DNA of 49,817 bases from Actinomycetota bacterium (lineage in GTDB: Bacteria; Actinomycetota; JAICYB01), in NCBI GenBank assembly GCA_035536535.1, contig DATLNZ010000154.1:1-49817 (forward strand), read 5' to 3'. Under the pieces are notes generated by a model. It worked only from the letters and a program-made list of their open reading frames with translations. It had not been told where the DNA came from and made no database searches. The translations under genes were made by a program, and so were the position numbers. Below, piece by piece: positions 32,053-39,804 of this stretch (within the stretch, counting starts at the first letter, position 1; each line of letters starts with the position of its first letter).

Positions 32053-32772
32053 CTAAGCACCCAACGAGGGCTTGCGCAGCGGTCGGCGCAGCGGCACCCC
32101 GGTCCGGCGAGGGTACCGGTCCGGGGTGTCGGAGCTCTTGTCCACGATGATGGCCCATGCAGGCCCCGGTCCGCCAGTAACTTGCAGCCGAACTGTTTGC
32201 GGCGTCTCGCCGCCCAGTTCGTGCGCCACCCACGCCAGATTCGGGTCCTCCAGCGCGGAGGGGCCAGCCATGAGCACCGCTCTTCCACCGACCTTCACCA
32301 ACGGCATGAGCAGCTCGAGCGCTACCGCCGGGGGCGCCAACGCTCTGGCCACCGCTGTCGTGAAGGTGCTGCGTGTGGCTTCATCGCGTCCTACGGCTTC
32401 CGCGCGGTCTGCCACTACATGCCACCCGAGCGAAAGTTCGCTCACGACCCGCCGCAGGAATTCGGCTCGCCGCCGTTCCGCCTCCAACAGGACGCCTTCG
32501 CGTCTCCAGATCGCGATGACTATCCCCGGGAGCCCGGCCCCCGAGCCCACGTCGACCACGGGGCCATCGGCCACATGCTCGAGCAGGGCGGCCGACTCGG
32601 CGATGTGCCTGTCAAGCAGCTTGGGCTCTTCTCGCGGGCCCATAAAGCCCAGCGGGATTGCCCAGTCGGCGAGGAGTTGGACAAACTGCGCCAGGCGTTG
32701 TGCATCGTCGGGTGTCGCGTTGTCCACGCCCACGTCCCGAAGAGCGGCCAGCACTGTTTCACGTGTTACCAT
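32053..32772 (-). CDS. rsmG: 16S rRNA (guanine-N7)-methyltransferase RsmG
   Basis: A 239-residue SAM-dependent enzyme that methylates G527 (E. coli numbering) of 16S rRNA. It has the AdoMet motif VVDVGSGAGLPGIVIAI, with KLLDRHIAESAALLEHV before it and VARALAPPAVALELLMPLV after it. ATG 32772 starts MVTRETVLAALRDVG. The codons for VTRET contain a parS-like sequence, as seen in other bacteria where parS lies in coding DNA. No ribosome site is apparent. A C-terminal basic stretch (RRTGVPLRRPLRKPSLG) ends the protein. The gene is 22 bases upstream of parA, the usual order. Confidence 0.95.
   Translation of the reverse strand: MVTRETVLAALRDVGVDNATPDDAQRLAQFVQLLADWAIPLGFMGPREEPKLLDRHIAESAALLEHVADGPVVDVGSGAGLPGIVIAIWRREGVLLEAERRRAEFLRRVVSELSLGWHVVADRAEAVGRDEATRSTFTTAVARALAPPAVALELLMPLVKVGGRAVLMAGPSALEDPNLAWVAHELGGETPQTVRLQVTGGPGPAWAIIVDKSSDTPDRYPRRTGVPLRRPLRKPSLGA
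32755..32770. promoter_or_regulatory. parS-like site inside the rsmG start
   Basis: TGTTTCACGTGTTACC matches the parS consensus TGTTTCACGTGAAACA perfectly over the left 11 bases and is degraded on the right half. It is 1.9 kb from parB and 2.9 kb from dnaA, the expected zone. An inverted repeat TGTTAC-N8-GTAACA (32764-32783) overlaps it and covers the rsmG start codon. I saw no perfect parS elsewhere in the window by eye. Confidence 0.55.
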
Positions 32773-32838
32773 ACGGTGTAACAACTAACGTCCCACGTGG
32801 TGTGTGGCAGGGCGCCACGTACAGGTCAGGAGGCGGTC

Positions 32839-33186
32839 GTGAACGACTTCCAGATCGGCTTCCTCGTGGGAGTGCTGGTGGGGGAAGGCAGTTTCGGGGG
32901 TGATGGTCGGCAACCGGCGATCACCGTGCGGATGCACGTGCGGCACGAGGCGATGTTCCGGTATCTCCACCGCCTGGTCGCGGGTTCCAGGCTTTACGGG
33001 CCGTACCACCATTCCGGCCGATCCTACTTCCAGTGGCTGATAAGGGGCCAGTCACTGCGCGGCCTGCTGCCGGTCCTTGACAGACACCTGGTCCCCGACC
33101 TGGACGAGCACGCCTGGAGGCGCTATGAGGCGATGAAGACGACCTACCGACTTCAGAGCCCGAGCAAGCCTGTCGAGGGGGATTAA
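32839..33186 (+). CDS. Solo LAGLIDADG endonuclease-like protein
   Basis: A 115-residue protein. GTG 32839 follows an AGGAGG site by five bases, a strong start. Residues 8-19 (FLVGVLVGEGSF) are a LAGLIDADG helix, with Glu16 at the acidic metal-binding position. After it come strands typical of the fold (PAITVRMHVRHEAMF, SRSYFQW-type YFQWLIRG). Only one motif is present, so it would act as a homodimer, as in I-CreI. It is not inside an intron or intein. It stands on the plus strand between rsmG and jag, genes normally adjacent, so it is an insertion. It may be a mobile endonuclease or a domesticated DNA-binding protein. Confidence 0.8.
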   Translation: MNDFQIGFLVGVLVGEGSFGGDGRQPAITVRMHVRHEAMFRYLHRLVAGSRLYGPYHHSGRSYFQWLIRGQSLRGLLPVLDRHLVPDLDEHAWRRYEAMKTTYRLQSPSKPVEGD

Positions 33187-33208
33187 CCCACTGTACGTGG
33201 GGAACTTC

Positions 33209-33907
33209 TCACTCGCCGCGTCGACCGCCGTCCGATGACCTGCGTCCGCTCTGCCTGCGCTTCCCCTCAGACGGGCGCCCACTCCGACTGCGGCGCCGTT
33301 CCCAGTAGGCCTCGACGTCAACCACGACGGATCCCCGCGCCTTGAGCCTGCGCTGGACCCCCGCTCGCACCAGTTCCTGGAGCGCTTCGAGTGTCGCTCC
33401 CCCACGTCCGATCAGGATTCCCATGTTCTCCCCGGAGATCTCGATGTACACGGTGCCTCCGGAGACGCGCGTCGCCACTTGTCCATCGAGTCCCATTCGG
33501 CCGAGGATTCCCTCGACCATCTCCCTTCCGACCTGCGCCGTCATCTCCTGGTCTTCCGACGCGGCCGGCGGGTCCTCCGTCGCCGGAGCGACGTCGGCGT
33601 CACGGCCGTCAACGGGCCCCTGACGTTCGACGGCCGGCGGTGGCGCGAGATCTGCCTCCTGGTCGTCCGATCCCGGAGGTGGGTCCACCTGCGCGGGGCC
33701 CGGCGCCTCGAAAGCCGACCGGAAGTCGGGGGCTTCCGTCCTCGGACGGACGCGCACCACAGCGGGCTCCCCGCCCAGTCCGAACAGTCCGCGGGCCCCC
33801 TCGTGCACGACCTCTATCTCTACAACGTCCTCCGGCAGCCCTAGTTCGGACAATGCCGCGGCACGGGCCTCATCAACGTTTCGGCCGTCTTTTTCTATCC
33901 AGGGCAT
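33209..33907 (-). CDS. jag: Jag/KhpB RNA-binding protein lacking a full R3H domain
   Basis: A 232-residue protein. Residues 1-55 are Jag_N (MPWIEKDGRNVDEARAAAL, EGARGLFGLGG). A Pro/Asp/Glu-rich linker spans about 58-120. A KH domain occupies about 120-205, with the GRGGATLEALQELV loop. The R3H domain normally follows; here only its start (VVVDVEAYWERRR) is seen, and then a basic Arg/Ser/Gly tail (GRPSEGKRRQSGRR) ends the protein. KhpB with KhpA binds RNA and influences cell elongation and division in Firmicutes. The position between yidC and rsmG is conserved. Confidence 0.88.
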   Translation of the reverse strand: MPWIEKDGRNVDEARAAALSELGLPEDVVEIEVVHEGARGLFGLGGEPAVVRVRPRTEAPDFRSAFEAPGPAQVDPPPGSDDQEADLAPPPAVERQGPVDGRDADVAPATEDPPAASEDQEMTAQVGREMVEGILGRMGLDGQVATRVSGGTVYIEISGENMGILIGRGGATLEALQELVRAGVQRRLKARGSVVVDVEAYWERRRSRSGRPSEGKRRQSGRRSSDGGRRGE

Positions 33908-33931
33908 CGTGAATTCGCTGTCCTTTGCTGC

Positions 33932-34699
33932 TCAGCGAGTTTTGCGCTTGGCATTCTGATTCTTTCTTTTACCGTTCGTGTTCTTTTTGTTCCGCGCCAC
34001 TTGGAGTGGCTTGGCCGTAGCGATCTCTTGCGGCGTGGGATTTTTGGGCCCAGGACTCCTTCGCAACATCACCATTTGTTGCGCGAGTTGGTACAGCTGG
34101 CTGACCGCCCAGTAAAGAACGAGTCCGGCCGGGACCTGCACCATGATCACCAGAAAAAAGAGCGGCATCATATAGATCATCATCTTCTGCTGCTGCGCGT
34201 CTCCGCCCGTGCTCAACTGCTTGGTTGTCACGATACTGGTCAGCGTCATGATGGCCAAAAGCAGCCACCCCGCCGCATGCCTGCCGGCAGGCTGCGTCAG
34301 GTTGCCCAGCCCGAGAAAGGGCATCACTTTCACCGTGCGCGCCAGATCCCGGATGGCGAAGTACATCGCGGTGAGAAACGGGGCCTGCGCGATCATGGGG
34401 CCGACGCACCCTGCGGGAGAGACCTTTTCTCTCTGGAAAAGAGCCTGCTGCTCCTGGCCCAGACGCATGCGATCTTTTCCGTATTTCTTCTGGAGCCGGT
34501 CCATCTCCGGCTTTAGCCGCTGCATCGCCTGGGATGTGCGGATCTGCTTTATGCCCAGCGGTAGCAGCAGCGTGCGCAATATAAGCGTCAATACGATGAT
34601 GGCCGCGGCCCATTTGTGACCGCCAAGAGACTCGAACATCCCGGCCAATGCTTGGAGGACATCCGCGAATACCTTTACGAAACTATCCCAGGGATTCAT
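33932..34699 (-). CDS. yidC: Membrane protein insertase YidC
   Basis: A 255-residue Oxa1/YidC family protein. The conserved core has ILRTLLLPLGIKQIRTSQAMQ, with the positively charged groove Arg, and QAPFLTAMYFAIRDLA. The C-terminal helices are LVIMVQVPAGLVLYWAVSQL. There is no large periplasmic domain, as expected for Gram-positive lineages. The C-terminal tail is very basic (NKKNTNGKRKNQNAKRK), which helps ribosome binding. It inserts membrane proteins alone or with SecYEG. Its ATG overlaps the end of yidD by four bases. Confidence 0.95.
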   Translation of the reverse strand: MNPWDSFVKVFADVLQALAGMFESLGGHKWAAAIIVLTLILRTLLLPLGIKQIRTSQAMQRLKPEMDRLQKKYGKDRMRLGQEQQALFQREKVSPAGCVGPMIAQAPFLTAMYFAIRDLARTVKVMPFLGLGNLTQPAGRHAAGWLLLAIMTLTSIVTTKQLSTGGDAQQQKMMIYMMPLFFLVIMVQVPAGLVLYWAVSQLYQLAQQMVMLRRSPGPKNPTPQEIATAKPLQVARNKKNTNGKRKNQNAKRKTR

Positions 34700-34992
34700 G
34701 CGTGACGTCCCTTCTTTAAGAGGTGAGAAGTGGTGGTATTCGCAGCCTTGTCTCGGCTGCGCAGGGTGAAAGTCTCCGGAACTTCGTCCACGCCAGGCTC
34801 CCGGAGCGGGTGGCAGCGGCCGAGCCTCCGAACGGCGAGATAGATGCCACCCGCGGCTCCGTGGCGCTCGACCGCCGACACCGCGTACTCAGAACAGCTC
34901 GGGGAAAACCGGCACCGGGGGGCGAGGGAGGGTGATATCCCCTTCTGGTACACGTGTATCAGGAAGAGCACCATCCGTTGCTGCAGGCTCAT
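34696..34992 (-). CDS. yidD: Membrane protein insertion efficiency factor YidD
   Basis: A 98-residue protein with the family signature YQKGISPSLAPRCRFSPSCS followed by EYA. It is thought to assist YidC-mediated insertion. Cys residues in CRFSPSC and CHP are conserved in the family. The last 25 residues (FTLRSRDKAANTTTS) are outside the core and may vary. The start overlaps the rnpA stop and the stop overlaps the yidC start, so the four genes rpmH-rnpA-yidD-yidC are coupled. Confidence 0.94.
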   Translation of the reverse strand: MSLQQRMVLFLIHVYQKGISPSLAPRCRFSPSCSEYAVSAVERHGAAGGIYLAVRRLGRCHPLREPGVDEVPETFTLRSRDKAANTTTSHLLKKGRHA

Positions 34993-35345
34993 CTCGTGCC
35001 GCCCTCTGATCCTGTTCGCGCCCGTCCCAGGGCGTCACCGAGCTCGGTCCTCAGCTCGGCCGGCTCGACTGCCGCGGCCCGTGGCCTCGCCACCACCACT
35101 ACGTCCGCCGGCTCTTCTGAGTCACTGGACAGGGATCGTGCCGCCTCTCGAAGAACCCTTTTGACCCGGTTCCTCTGGACGGCGCCTCCGACGCGCCTCG
35201 AGACGGCGAAGCCGAATCGCGGCGCGCCCGATCCCTCGTCCCGAAGCGAATAGTACAAGACCAGGCAGGACCCGGACACGGCGCGGCCGGCCCGGATCAC
35301 CCCCTGGAAGTCCTGCGAGCGCCTGAGACGTTGCGCTCGCCTCAT
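34989..35345 (-). CDS. rnpA: Ribonuclease P protein component
   Basis: A 118-residue basic protein. The start [20 protein letters not shown] and the RNR box region [14 protein letters not shown] identify RnpA. It binds the RNase P RNA (not encoded here) to mature tRNA 5' ends. The strand [13 protein letters not shown] is conserved. ATG 35345 overlaps the rpmH stop (ATGA). An acidic/basic mixed tail ([18 protein letters not shown]) follows. Confidence 0.95.
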   Translation of the reverse strand: MRRAQRLRRSQDFQGVIRAGRAVSGSCLVLYYSLRDEGSGAPRFGFAVSRRVGGAVQRNRVKRVLREAARSLSSDSEEPADVVVVARPRAAAVEPAELRTELGDALGRARTGSEGGTR

Positions 35346-35476
35346 ACCGCCAGCTGCTGCCTGCCTTTCGCCCGTCTGCGGCGGAGAATCGCGCGGCCCC
35401 CGGGTGTGCGCATGCGCTTGCGGAAGCCGTGGGTCCGCTGGCGCCGGCGGTTGTGTGGCTGGTAGGTCCTCTTCAT
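35342..35476 (-). CDS. rpmH: 50S ribosomal protein L34
   Basis: A 44-residue protein, exactly the usual L34 length, [20 protein letters not shown] onward, ending [16 protein letters not shown] 35476 follows AGGATT; a longer open frame upstream (to 35548) is not real. It is the first gene of the rpmH-rnpA-yidD-yidC unit. A promoter is seen upstream: TTGACC at 35543-35548 and TAGCCT at 35520-35525 with a 17-base spacer, all on the minus strand. Confidence 0.97.
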   Translation of the reverse strand: MKRTYQPHNRRRQRTHGFRKRMRTPGGRAILRRRRAKGRQQLAV

Positions 35477-35519
35477 GACAATCCTGTGAATCCTCTGTTG
35501 GACGAAGGGTGCCGCGAGC

Positions 35520-35548
35520 AGGCTACATGAAGCGAAACCGCAGGTCAA
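35520..35548 (-). promoter_or_regulatory. Promoter of rpmH
   Basis: On the minus strand TTGACC (35548 to 35543), 17 bases, then TAGCCT (35525 to 35520). It is about 44 bases upstream of the rpmH ATG. Its -35 box is one arm of a perfect inverted repeat shared with a promoter on the other strand. Confidence 0.65.
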
Positions 35549-35555
35549 ACGCGCA

Positions 35556-35585
35556 TTGACCGCCTGGTTGCGGGAGGGCTAAGAT
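35556..35585 (+). promoter_or_regulatory. Rightward promoter toward dnaA
   Basis: TTGACC (35556-35561), an 18-base spacer, then TAAGAT (35580-35585). Transcription should begin near 35592. Its -35 box and the rpmH -35 box form GGTCAA-N7-TTGACC, so the two promoters are back to back. Confidence 0.6.
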
Positions 35586-35590
35586 GCGCC

Positions 35591-35637
35591 TCGCTCGTGT
35601 GAGCGAAGGCGGCCCCAGAGGGCCGTCTTTTGTTTTT
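35591..35637 (+). terminator. Tandem hairpins ending in a T-run in the dnaA leader
   Basis: A small hairpin (TCGCTC-GTGT-GAGCGA, 35591-35606) abuts a 10-bp stem (AAGGCGGCCC / GGGCCGTCTT with one G-U pair, 35606-35629), followed by TTTGTTTTT. This is a strong rho-independent terminator on the plus strand. No plus-strand gene lies upstream, so it would stop transcripts from the promoter at 35556 after about 45 bases, either an attenuator for dnaA or a short RNA. Confidence 0.75.
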
Positions 35638-35645
35638 CCGCAACT

Positions 35646-35677
35646 GTATCCACACCTGTGGAAGGTGGTGTGGATAA
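35646..35677. promoter_or_regulatory. DnaA boxes upstream of dnaA
   Basis: TGTGGATAA at 35669-35677 is a perfect DnaA box (TTATCCACA) on the minus strand. GTATCCACA at 35646-35654 has one mismatch, and a partial TGTGGA lies between. They may autoregulate dnaA or be part of the origin. Confidence 0.65.
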
Positions 35678-35707
35678 CCGGATGAACGCCCAAGGGAGTG
35701 GTCTGAT

Positions 35708-37060
35708 TTGCCGGCGACAACAGCGCAAGACGTTTGGCAGGAGTGTCTGACGGTCGTCCGCGACCGTCTGTCCACCGCCGCATCCAGAGCCTGGTTCGAA
35801 GAGACCCACCCGCTGACGATGACCGACAGCGTCATCACGCTGCGGGCCCCCCATAGGTTCGCAAAGGAATGGCTGGAGCAGCGGTACTCGGGAGTCCTTC
35901 AGGACGCGGTGTCCCGCGCTGCCGGGAGGCCTCTGCACATCGAGATCGTGACGCCGGCCGGGGGAGTGGCCGTCCAGGCGCCGGCCCCTCTGCCCGCTCC
36001 GGTGGTCCAGCGTGAACCCGAGGCGGCTCCTGAGCTCAGTCCTCAGTACTCGTTTGAGAACTTTGTCATCGGGGCGTCGAACCGATTCGCCCACGCGGCC
36101 GCCCTGGCTGTGGCCGAGGCTCCCGCGAGCGCTTACAACCCTCTATTCGTCTATGGGGGCGCAGGTCTAGGCAAGACCCACCTCATGCACGCCATAGGCC
36201 GGCACACAAAGCAGCTGTACCCGCACCTGAAGGTGGAGTACGTGTCCTCCGAAAAGTTCATGAACGACTTCATCAACGCGATCAAGTCCGACCGCAGGCT
36301 CGCGTTCCAGCAGCGTTACCGGGAAAGCGACCTCCTTTTGATCGACGACATCCAATTTCTCGAGAACAAGGAGACGACGCAGGAGGAGTTCTTCCACACG
36401 TTCAACGCGCTGCACAACGCAAACCGCCAGATCGTCATCTCATCGGACCGGCCCCCCAAAAAGATGGCCACGCTGGAGGACCGGCTGAGGTCGCGGTTTG
36501 AGTGGGGGCTGATCACCGACATCCAACCCCCGGACCTGGAGACGCGCGTGGCCATCCTGCGGCGGAAAGCCGAGGACAAGCGCCTTTCCGTGCCGGAGGA
36601 CGTCCTGGACTACATCGCCTCAGGGGTCGAGGACTCGGTCCGGGAGTTGGAGGGGGCGCTGATACGGGTCATCGCCTACGCCTCTCTCAACGGCACCCAG
36701 GTCACCGTCCAGCTCGCGGAGGAGGTCCTGAGCCATCTGTTCCCGTCTTCGGGAGCCGAACCCGTCCGGGTGGACACGATCATGGCCGAGACGGCCGCCT
36801 ACTTCGGTCTGGGCGTGGACGATCTGCGCTCCCAGAACCGCTCAAAGTCCCTCGTGCACGCAAGGCAGATCGCGATGTACCTCGTACGGGAGCTGACCGA
36901 CCTGAGCCTTCCGAAGGTGGGGGAGATGTTCGGAGGACGCGACCACACGACAGTTCTGCACGCCGTGAAGAAGATCGCCGCCGTGATCGGGGAGAAGAGG
37001 CTTGTGTATCACCAGATCCAGGACCTGACCACCCGCATCAAACGGCGCAGCGGCACCTAG
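35708..37060 (+). CDS. dnaA: Chromosomal replication initiator protein DnaA
   Basis: A 450-residue protein with all four domains. Domain I (1-80) has [14 protein letters not shown]. The linker (about 82-112) is short and Pro-rich. The AAA+ domain has Walker A GGAGLGKT (150-157), Walker [15 protein letters not shown] (209-222) and the sensor segment. The C-terminal DNA-binding domain has [16 protein letters not shown] and the signature [15 protein letters not shown]. It starts with TTG at 35708, behind GGGAG, a rare start that can lower translation. It binds DnaA boxes and opens the origin. Confidence 0.96.
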   Translation: MPATTAQDVWQECLTVVRDRLSTAASRAWFEETHPLTMTDSVITLRAPHRFAKEWLEQRYSGVLQDAVSRAAGRPLHIEIVTPAGGVAVQAPAPLPAPVVQREPEAAPELSPQYSFENFVIGASNRFAHAAALAVAEAPASAYNPLFVYGGAGLGKTHLMHAIGRHTKQLYPHLKVEYVSSEKFMNDFINAIKSDRRLAFQQRYRESDLLLIDDIQFLENKETTQEEFFHTFNALHNANRQIVISSDRPPKKMATLEDRLRSRFEWGLITDIQPPDLETRVAILRRKAEDKRLSVPEDVLDYIASGVEDSVRELEGALIRVIAYASLNGTQVTVQLAEEVLSHLFPSSGAEPVRVDTIMAETAAYFGLGVDDLRSQNRSKSLVHARQIAMYLVRELTDLSLPKVGEMFGGRDHTTVLHAVKKIAAVIGEKRLVYHQIQDLTTRIKRRSGT

Positions 37061-37265
37061 GGACAGGCTGGGGACCGACGGTGGGGCTAACTCGGATGGC
37101 TGACGGGCGTGAACAGCTTGTCATTGCGCGTCCCGATACTGTCCACACCCCCGGCAGGCCTTCCCACGTGCACAGGAGCAGGGTTACGAACAGCATCCAC
37201 AGCACCTACTGCTACTCCTACCAGATATCTCTGTAAAAGCAGAAGAACGAACCGGAGGCCCACAG
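37061..37265. other. Candidate oriC or part of it (dnaA-dnaN spacer)
   Basis: The 205-bp spacer holds CTGTCCACA (37139-37147, one mismatch to TTGTCCACA) and GCATCCACA (37193-37201, two mismatches to TTATCCACA). The only mildly AT-rich zone is about 37210-37240. In most actinobacteria the origin is this spacer and much longer with many boxes, so the assignment is weak. The rpmH-dnaA spacer has the better box. Confidence 0.4.
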
Positions 37266-38348
37266 ATGAAGCTCATCGCCCCGAAAGACGAACTGGCACG
37301 CGCACTTCAGACGGTTCTGCGAAGTGTCGGAGCGAGAGCCGGAATTCCGGCGTTGTCCGGTGTCCTGATGGAGCTCACCGACGCAGACCTCACGCTTACG
37401 ACAACCGACCTGGAGCTCACCACCCGGGTCCGGATGCCACTTTCGGGGGAAGCCGGCAGCGTGGTCGTGCCTGCCCGGTACCTCGCGGAGATCGTCAGGA
37501 ACCTCAGGTCCGAGGACGTCGAGTTCGTGTCCGACAACGGGACGCTGCGGATCACCGGAGGCCGCGCCAAGTTCAGCCTCCGCACCCTGCAGGCCGAGGA
37601 CTTCCCGAAAACGGAGATCGCCGAGGAGGCCCACAGGCTGTCGGTGCCGGCGGAGTTGTTCGCCACGGCGCTGGCCCAGGTGGCTCCTGCGGCATCGCGC
37701 GACGAGACCCGGCCGATCCTCACCGGCGTGCTGTTTGAGGGCGATGAGTCGGAGCTGCGCCTAGTGGCGACGGACTCCTACCGGTTGTCGCTTCGCAGGA
37801 TCCCGATCCAGGGCGCGGCTCAGACGAAGCTGCTTGTCCCCGCACGGGCGGTCGTCGAGGTGGCGAAGATCGCTACTGACGGTGACGTCACCATCGAGGT
37901 ATCCGGGTCGCAGGTCCGCTTTGAGGCCGGGAACGTATCGATCTCCAGCCGGCTGATCGAAGGCGAGTTCCCCGAGTACAGGAAGCTGCTTCCCACGGAC
38001 CTGCCGAACCGCCTGCAGATCTCGAGATCCCGGCTCATCGAATCGCTGAGGCAGGTGTCGGTGATGGCACAGGATGCCACTCCCGTGTTCGTGGACCTCG
38101 ATGAGGGACGTATTCGGCTGCACTGCACCCCTCAGGGTCTCGGAGAAGCCGACATCGACATCGAGGGCGACTACACGGGGGAACCGGTCAGGGCGGCGTT
38201 TAACGCCGCATACCTCGAAGCCGGCGTGTCTGCCGTGGAGACCGAGGAGATTCGGCTGGAGTTGTCGGACCCGCAAAGGCCCGTCATCGTCCGCGGAACC
38301 GACAACGACGACTTCCGCTATCTGCTCATGCCGATCCGGGTGGGCTGA
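37266..38348 (+). CDS. dnaN: DNA polymerase III beta clamp
   Basis: A 360-residue protein with three clamp domains. It opens MKLIAPKDELARALQTVLRS, and shows VPARYLAEIVRNL, RLSVPAELFATAL, DSYRLSLR and the C-terminal YLLMPIRVG, typical of the peptide-binding pocket. It forms the sliding ring that holds polymerases, MutS/ligase and Hda-type partners. RBS CGGAGG lies seven bases before the ATG. It is followed by recF. Confidence 0.96.
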   Translation: MKLIAPKDELARALQTVLRSVGARAGIPALSGVLMELTDADLTLTTTDLELTTRVRMPLSGEAGSVVVPARYLAEIVRNLRSEDVEFVSDNGTLRITGGRAKFSLRTLQAEDFPKTEIAEEAHRLSVPAELFATALAQVAPAASRDETRPILTGVLFEGDESELRLVATDSYRLSLRRIPIQGAAQTKLLVPARAVVEVAKIATDGDVTIEVSGSQVRFEAGNVSISSRLIEGEFPEYRKLLPTDLPNRLQISRSRLIESLRQVSVMAQDATPVFVDLDEGRIRLHCTPQGLGEADIDIEGDYTGEPVRAAFNAAYLEAGVSAVETEEIRLELSDPQRPVIVRGTDNDDFRYLLMPIRVG

Positions 38349-38376
38349 GGCAACAGGCGAGCCAGGGGCGTGTGGG

Positions 38377-39438
38377 ATGGCCATCTCGCTTCTGCGGCTC
38401 TGGAAGCTGCGGTCATACGAAGAAGCCGAGTTCAAGCCTTCCCCCAGCACGACGCTGGTCCTGGGGTTCAACGGAGCGGGTAAGAGCAGTCTCATCGAGG
38501 CCACGGCTCTTTTCGCGACGCTGTCGTCGCCGCGGACCAGCCATCTGGCTCAACTCGTCAAGGACGCACAGCCTGAGGGCGGAGCGCGCCTCGAGACGTC
38601 GTCGGGCAGCGAGCTCGAATTCCGGATCAGAGGGGGACGTGCGCTTCTGCGGGCTCAGGGTTCCGGCGTCGCCGCCAAGAACTTCCTCGGCCGGTTCCGC
38701 GCTGTTGTATTCGGACCTGAAGACCTCGACCTGGTCAGAGGAGAACCCGACCTTCGCCGGCGGGCGCTCGATGACCTACTGACCCAGTTGCGGCCCTCTT
38801 ACCGCGCGCTGCGATCGGACTACGACCGGGCTCTGCGCCAGCGCAACGCGGCGCTGAGACAGGGCGCCGCGCTCGAAGCAGCGATGTTTGACGCGCCTCT
38901 GGCCGCGACGGGAGCCCAGATACTCGATGCCCGTCGCAGGCTCATCTCCGACTTGGCGCCGGCAGTGACGGACCTTTACGAGCTCCTTTCGGGAGCCGGG
39001 ACGGCGACGGTCAGGTATCGCAACTCAACCACCGAACACGAGTTGTCCGGGCACGATCTAGAAGCCCACCTGCTGGAGGTGTACTCGTCGACGATCCAGG
39101 TGGACCTTGAGCGGGGGACTACGAGAGTCGGCCCCCACCGCGACGACCTGGAGATCGAGGTGGACGGACTGGCGGCGAGGTCGTACTCGTCACGCGGGGA
39201 GCAGAGATCCGCCGCGCTGTCCCTGCGCCTGGCCGAGTTGCGCCTGCTGGAGGACCCGGTGCTGCTGCTAGACGATGTCCTGTCGGAACTGGACCCCGAT
39301 CGCCGGGCCCGCGTGTTCAAGGTGGTGGGAGAGTGCCAGGTGATCCTGACGGCCACCGACCCCGCGTCCGTGCCGGAATCGGCTCCGGTCGACTCGGTGT
39401 GGCGGGTTTCGGAGGGCCGGCTTCATGAGGCGGCTTGA
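38377..39438 (+). CDS. recF: DNA replication and repair protein RecF
   Basis: A 353-residue SMC-like ATPase. It starts MAISLLRLWKLRSYEEAEFK. Walker A is GFNGAGKSS, the signature region is YSSRGEQRSAALSLRLAE, and Walker B is VLLLDDVLSELDPDRR. RecF helps load RecA on gapped DNA. The frame is open further upstream into dnaN, but the ATG at 38377 fits the family. The R-x-x-L-x-L-x-N-[FY] start motif of RecF is here relaxed to LLRLWKLRSYEEAEF, with Ser for Asn. Confidence 0.94.
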   Translation: MAISLLRLWKLRSYEEAEFKPSPSTTLVLGFNGAGKSSLIEATALFATLSSPRTSHLAQLVKDAQPEGGARLETSSGSELEFRIRGGRALLRAQGSGVAAKNFLGRFRAVVFGPEDLDLVRGEPDLRRRALDDLLTQLRPSYRALRSDYDRALRQRNAALRQGAALEAAMFDAPLAATGAQILDARRRLISDLAPAVTDLYELLSGAGTATVRYRNSTTEHELSGHDLEAHLLEVYSSTIQVDLERGTTRVGPHRDDLEIEVDGLAARSYSSRGEQRSAALSLRLAELRLLEDPVLLLDDVLSELDPDRRARVFKVVGECQVILTATDPASVPESAPVDSVWRVSEGRLHEAA

Positions 39439-39456
39439 CGGCCTGGGGCCGGCCGC

Positions 39457-39801
39457 ATGAGGTGGGATGACTCGAGCTCCCCCAACGTTTCCAGGCTCAG
39501 AGGCGGACACCTCACAAGGCTGTCGGACGCCCTCCCGAGGGCACTGGACCGGTCCGCCCCCAAGGGCCTGTGGACAGAGGCCCGTCTGCGGAAGGCGTGG
39601 CGCCAGGCGGTTGGAGCCGACGTCGCGGACCACGCCCAGGTGCACCGGCTCAGGGGGACGACGCTGGAGGTTCGGGTCGATGCGGACTCCTGGGCGACCG
39701 AGCTGACCTATCTGTCCCAGGTTGTGCTTCAGAAACTCAACGAAGTCTGCGGTCCCGGTACGGTCACCGAGTTGACCGTCCGGCGCTCCCGACGGCGCTG
39801 A
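39457..39801 (+). CDS. dciA: DciA/DUF721 family protein
   Basis: A 114-residue protein. The DUF721 core is visible: RKAWRQAVGADVADHAQVHR, GTTLEVRVDADSWATELTYL and VLQKLNEVCG. DciA loads or operates the replicative helicase DnaB in bacteria lacking DnaC. The place after recF matches mycobacterial Rv0004. It ends three bases before the gyrA stop on the other strand, so replication-gene transcription meets gyrase transcription here. Confidence 0.92.
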   Translation: MRWDDSSSPNVSRLRGGHLTRLSDALPRALDRSAPKGLWTEARLRKAWRQAVGADVADHAQVHRLRGTTLEVRVDADSWATELTYLSQVVLQKLNEVCGPGTVTELTVRRSRRR

Positions 39802-39804
39802 CGC

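Noticed and set aside
32031-32288. 86-residue N-terminal extension of ParA
   Set aside because: It lies in rsmG, lacks conservation, and a strong ribosome site precedes ATG 32030.
35591-35637. Terminator of rpmH
   Set aside because: The T-run is on the plus strand and rpmH is transcribed leftward away from it, so it cannot terminate rpmH.
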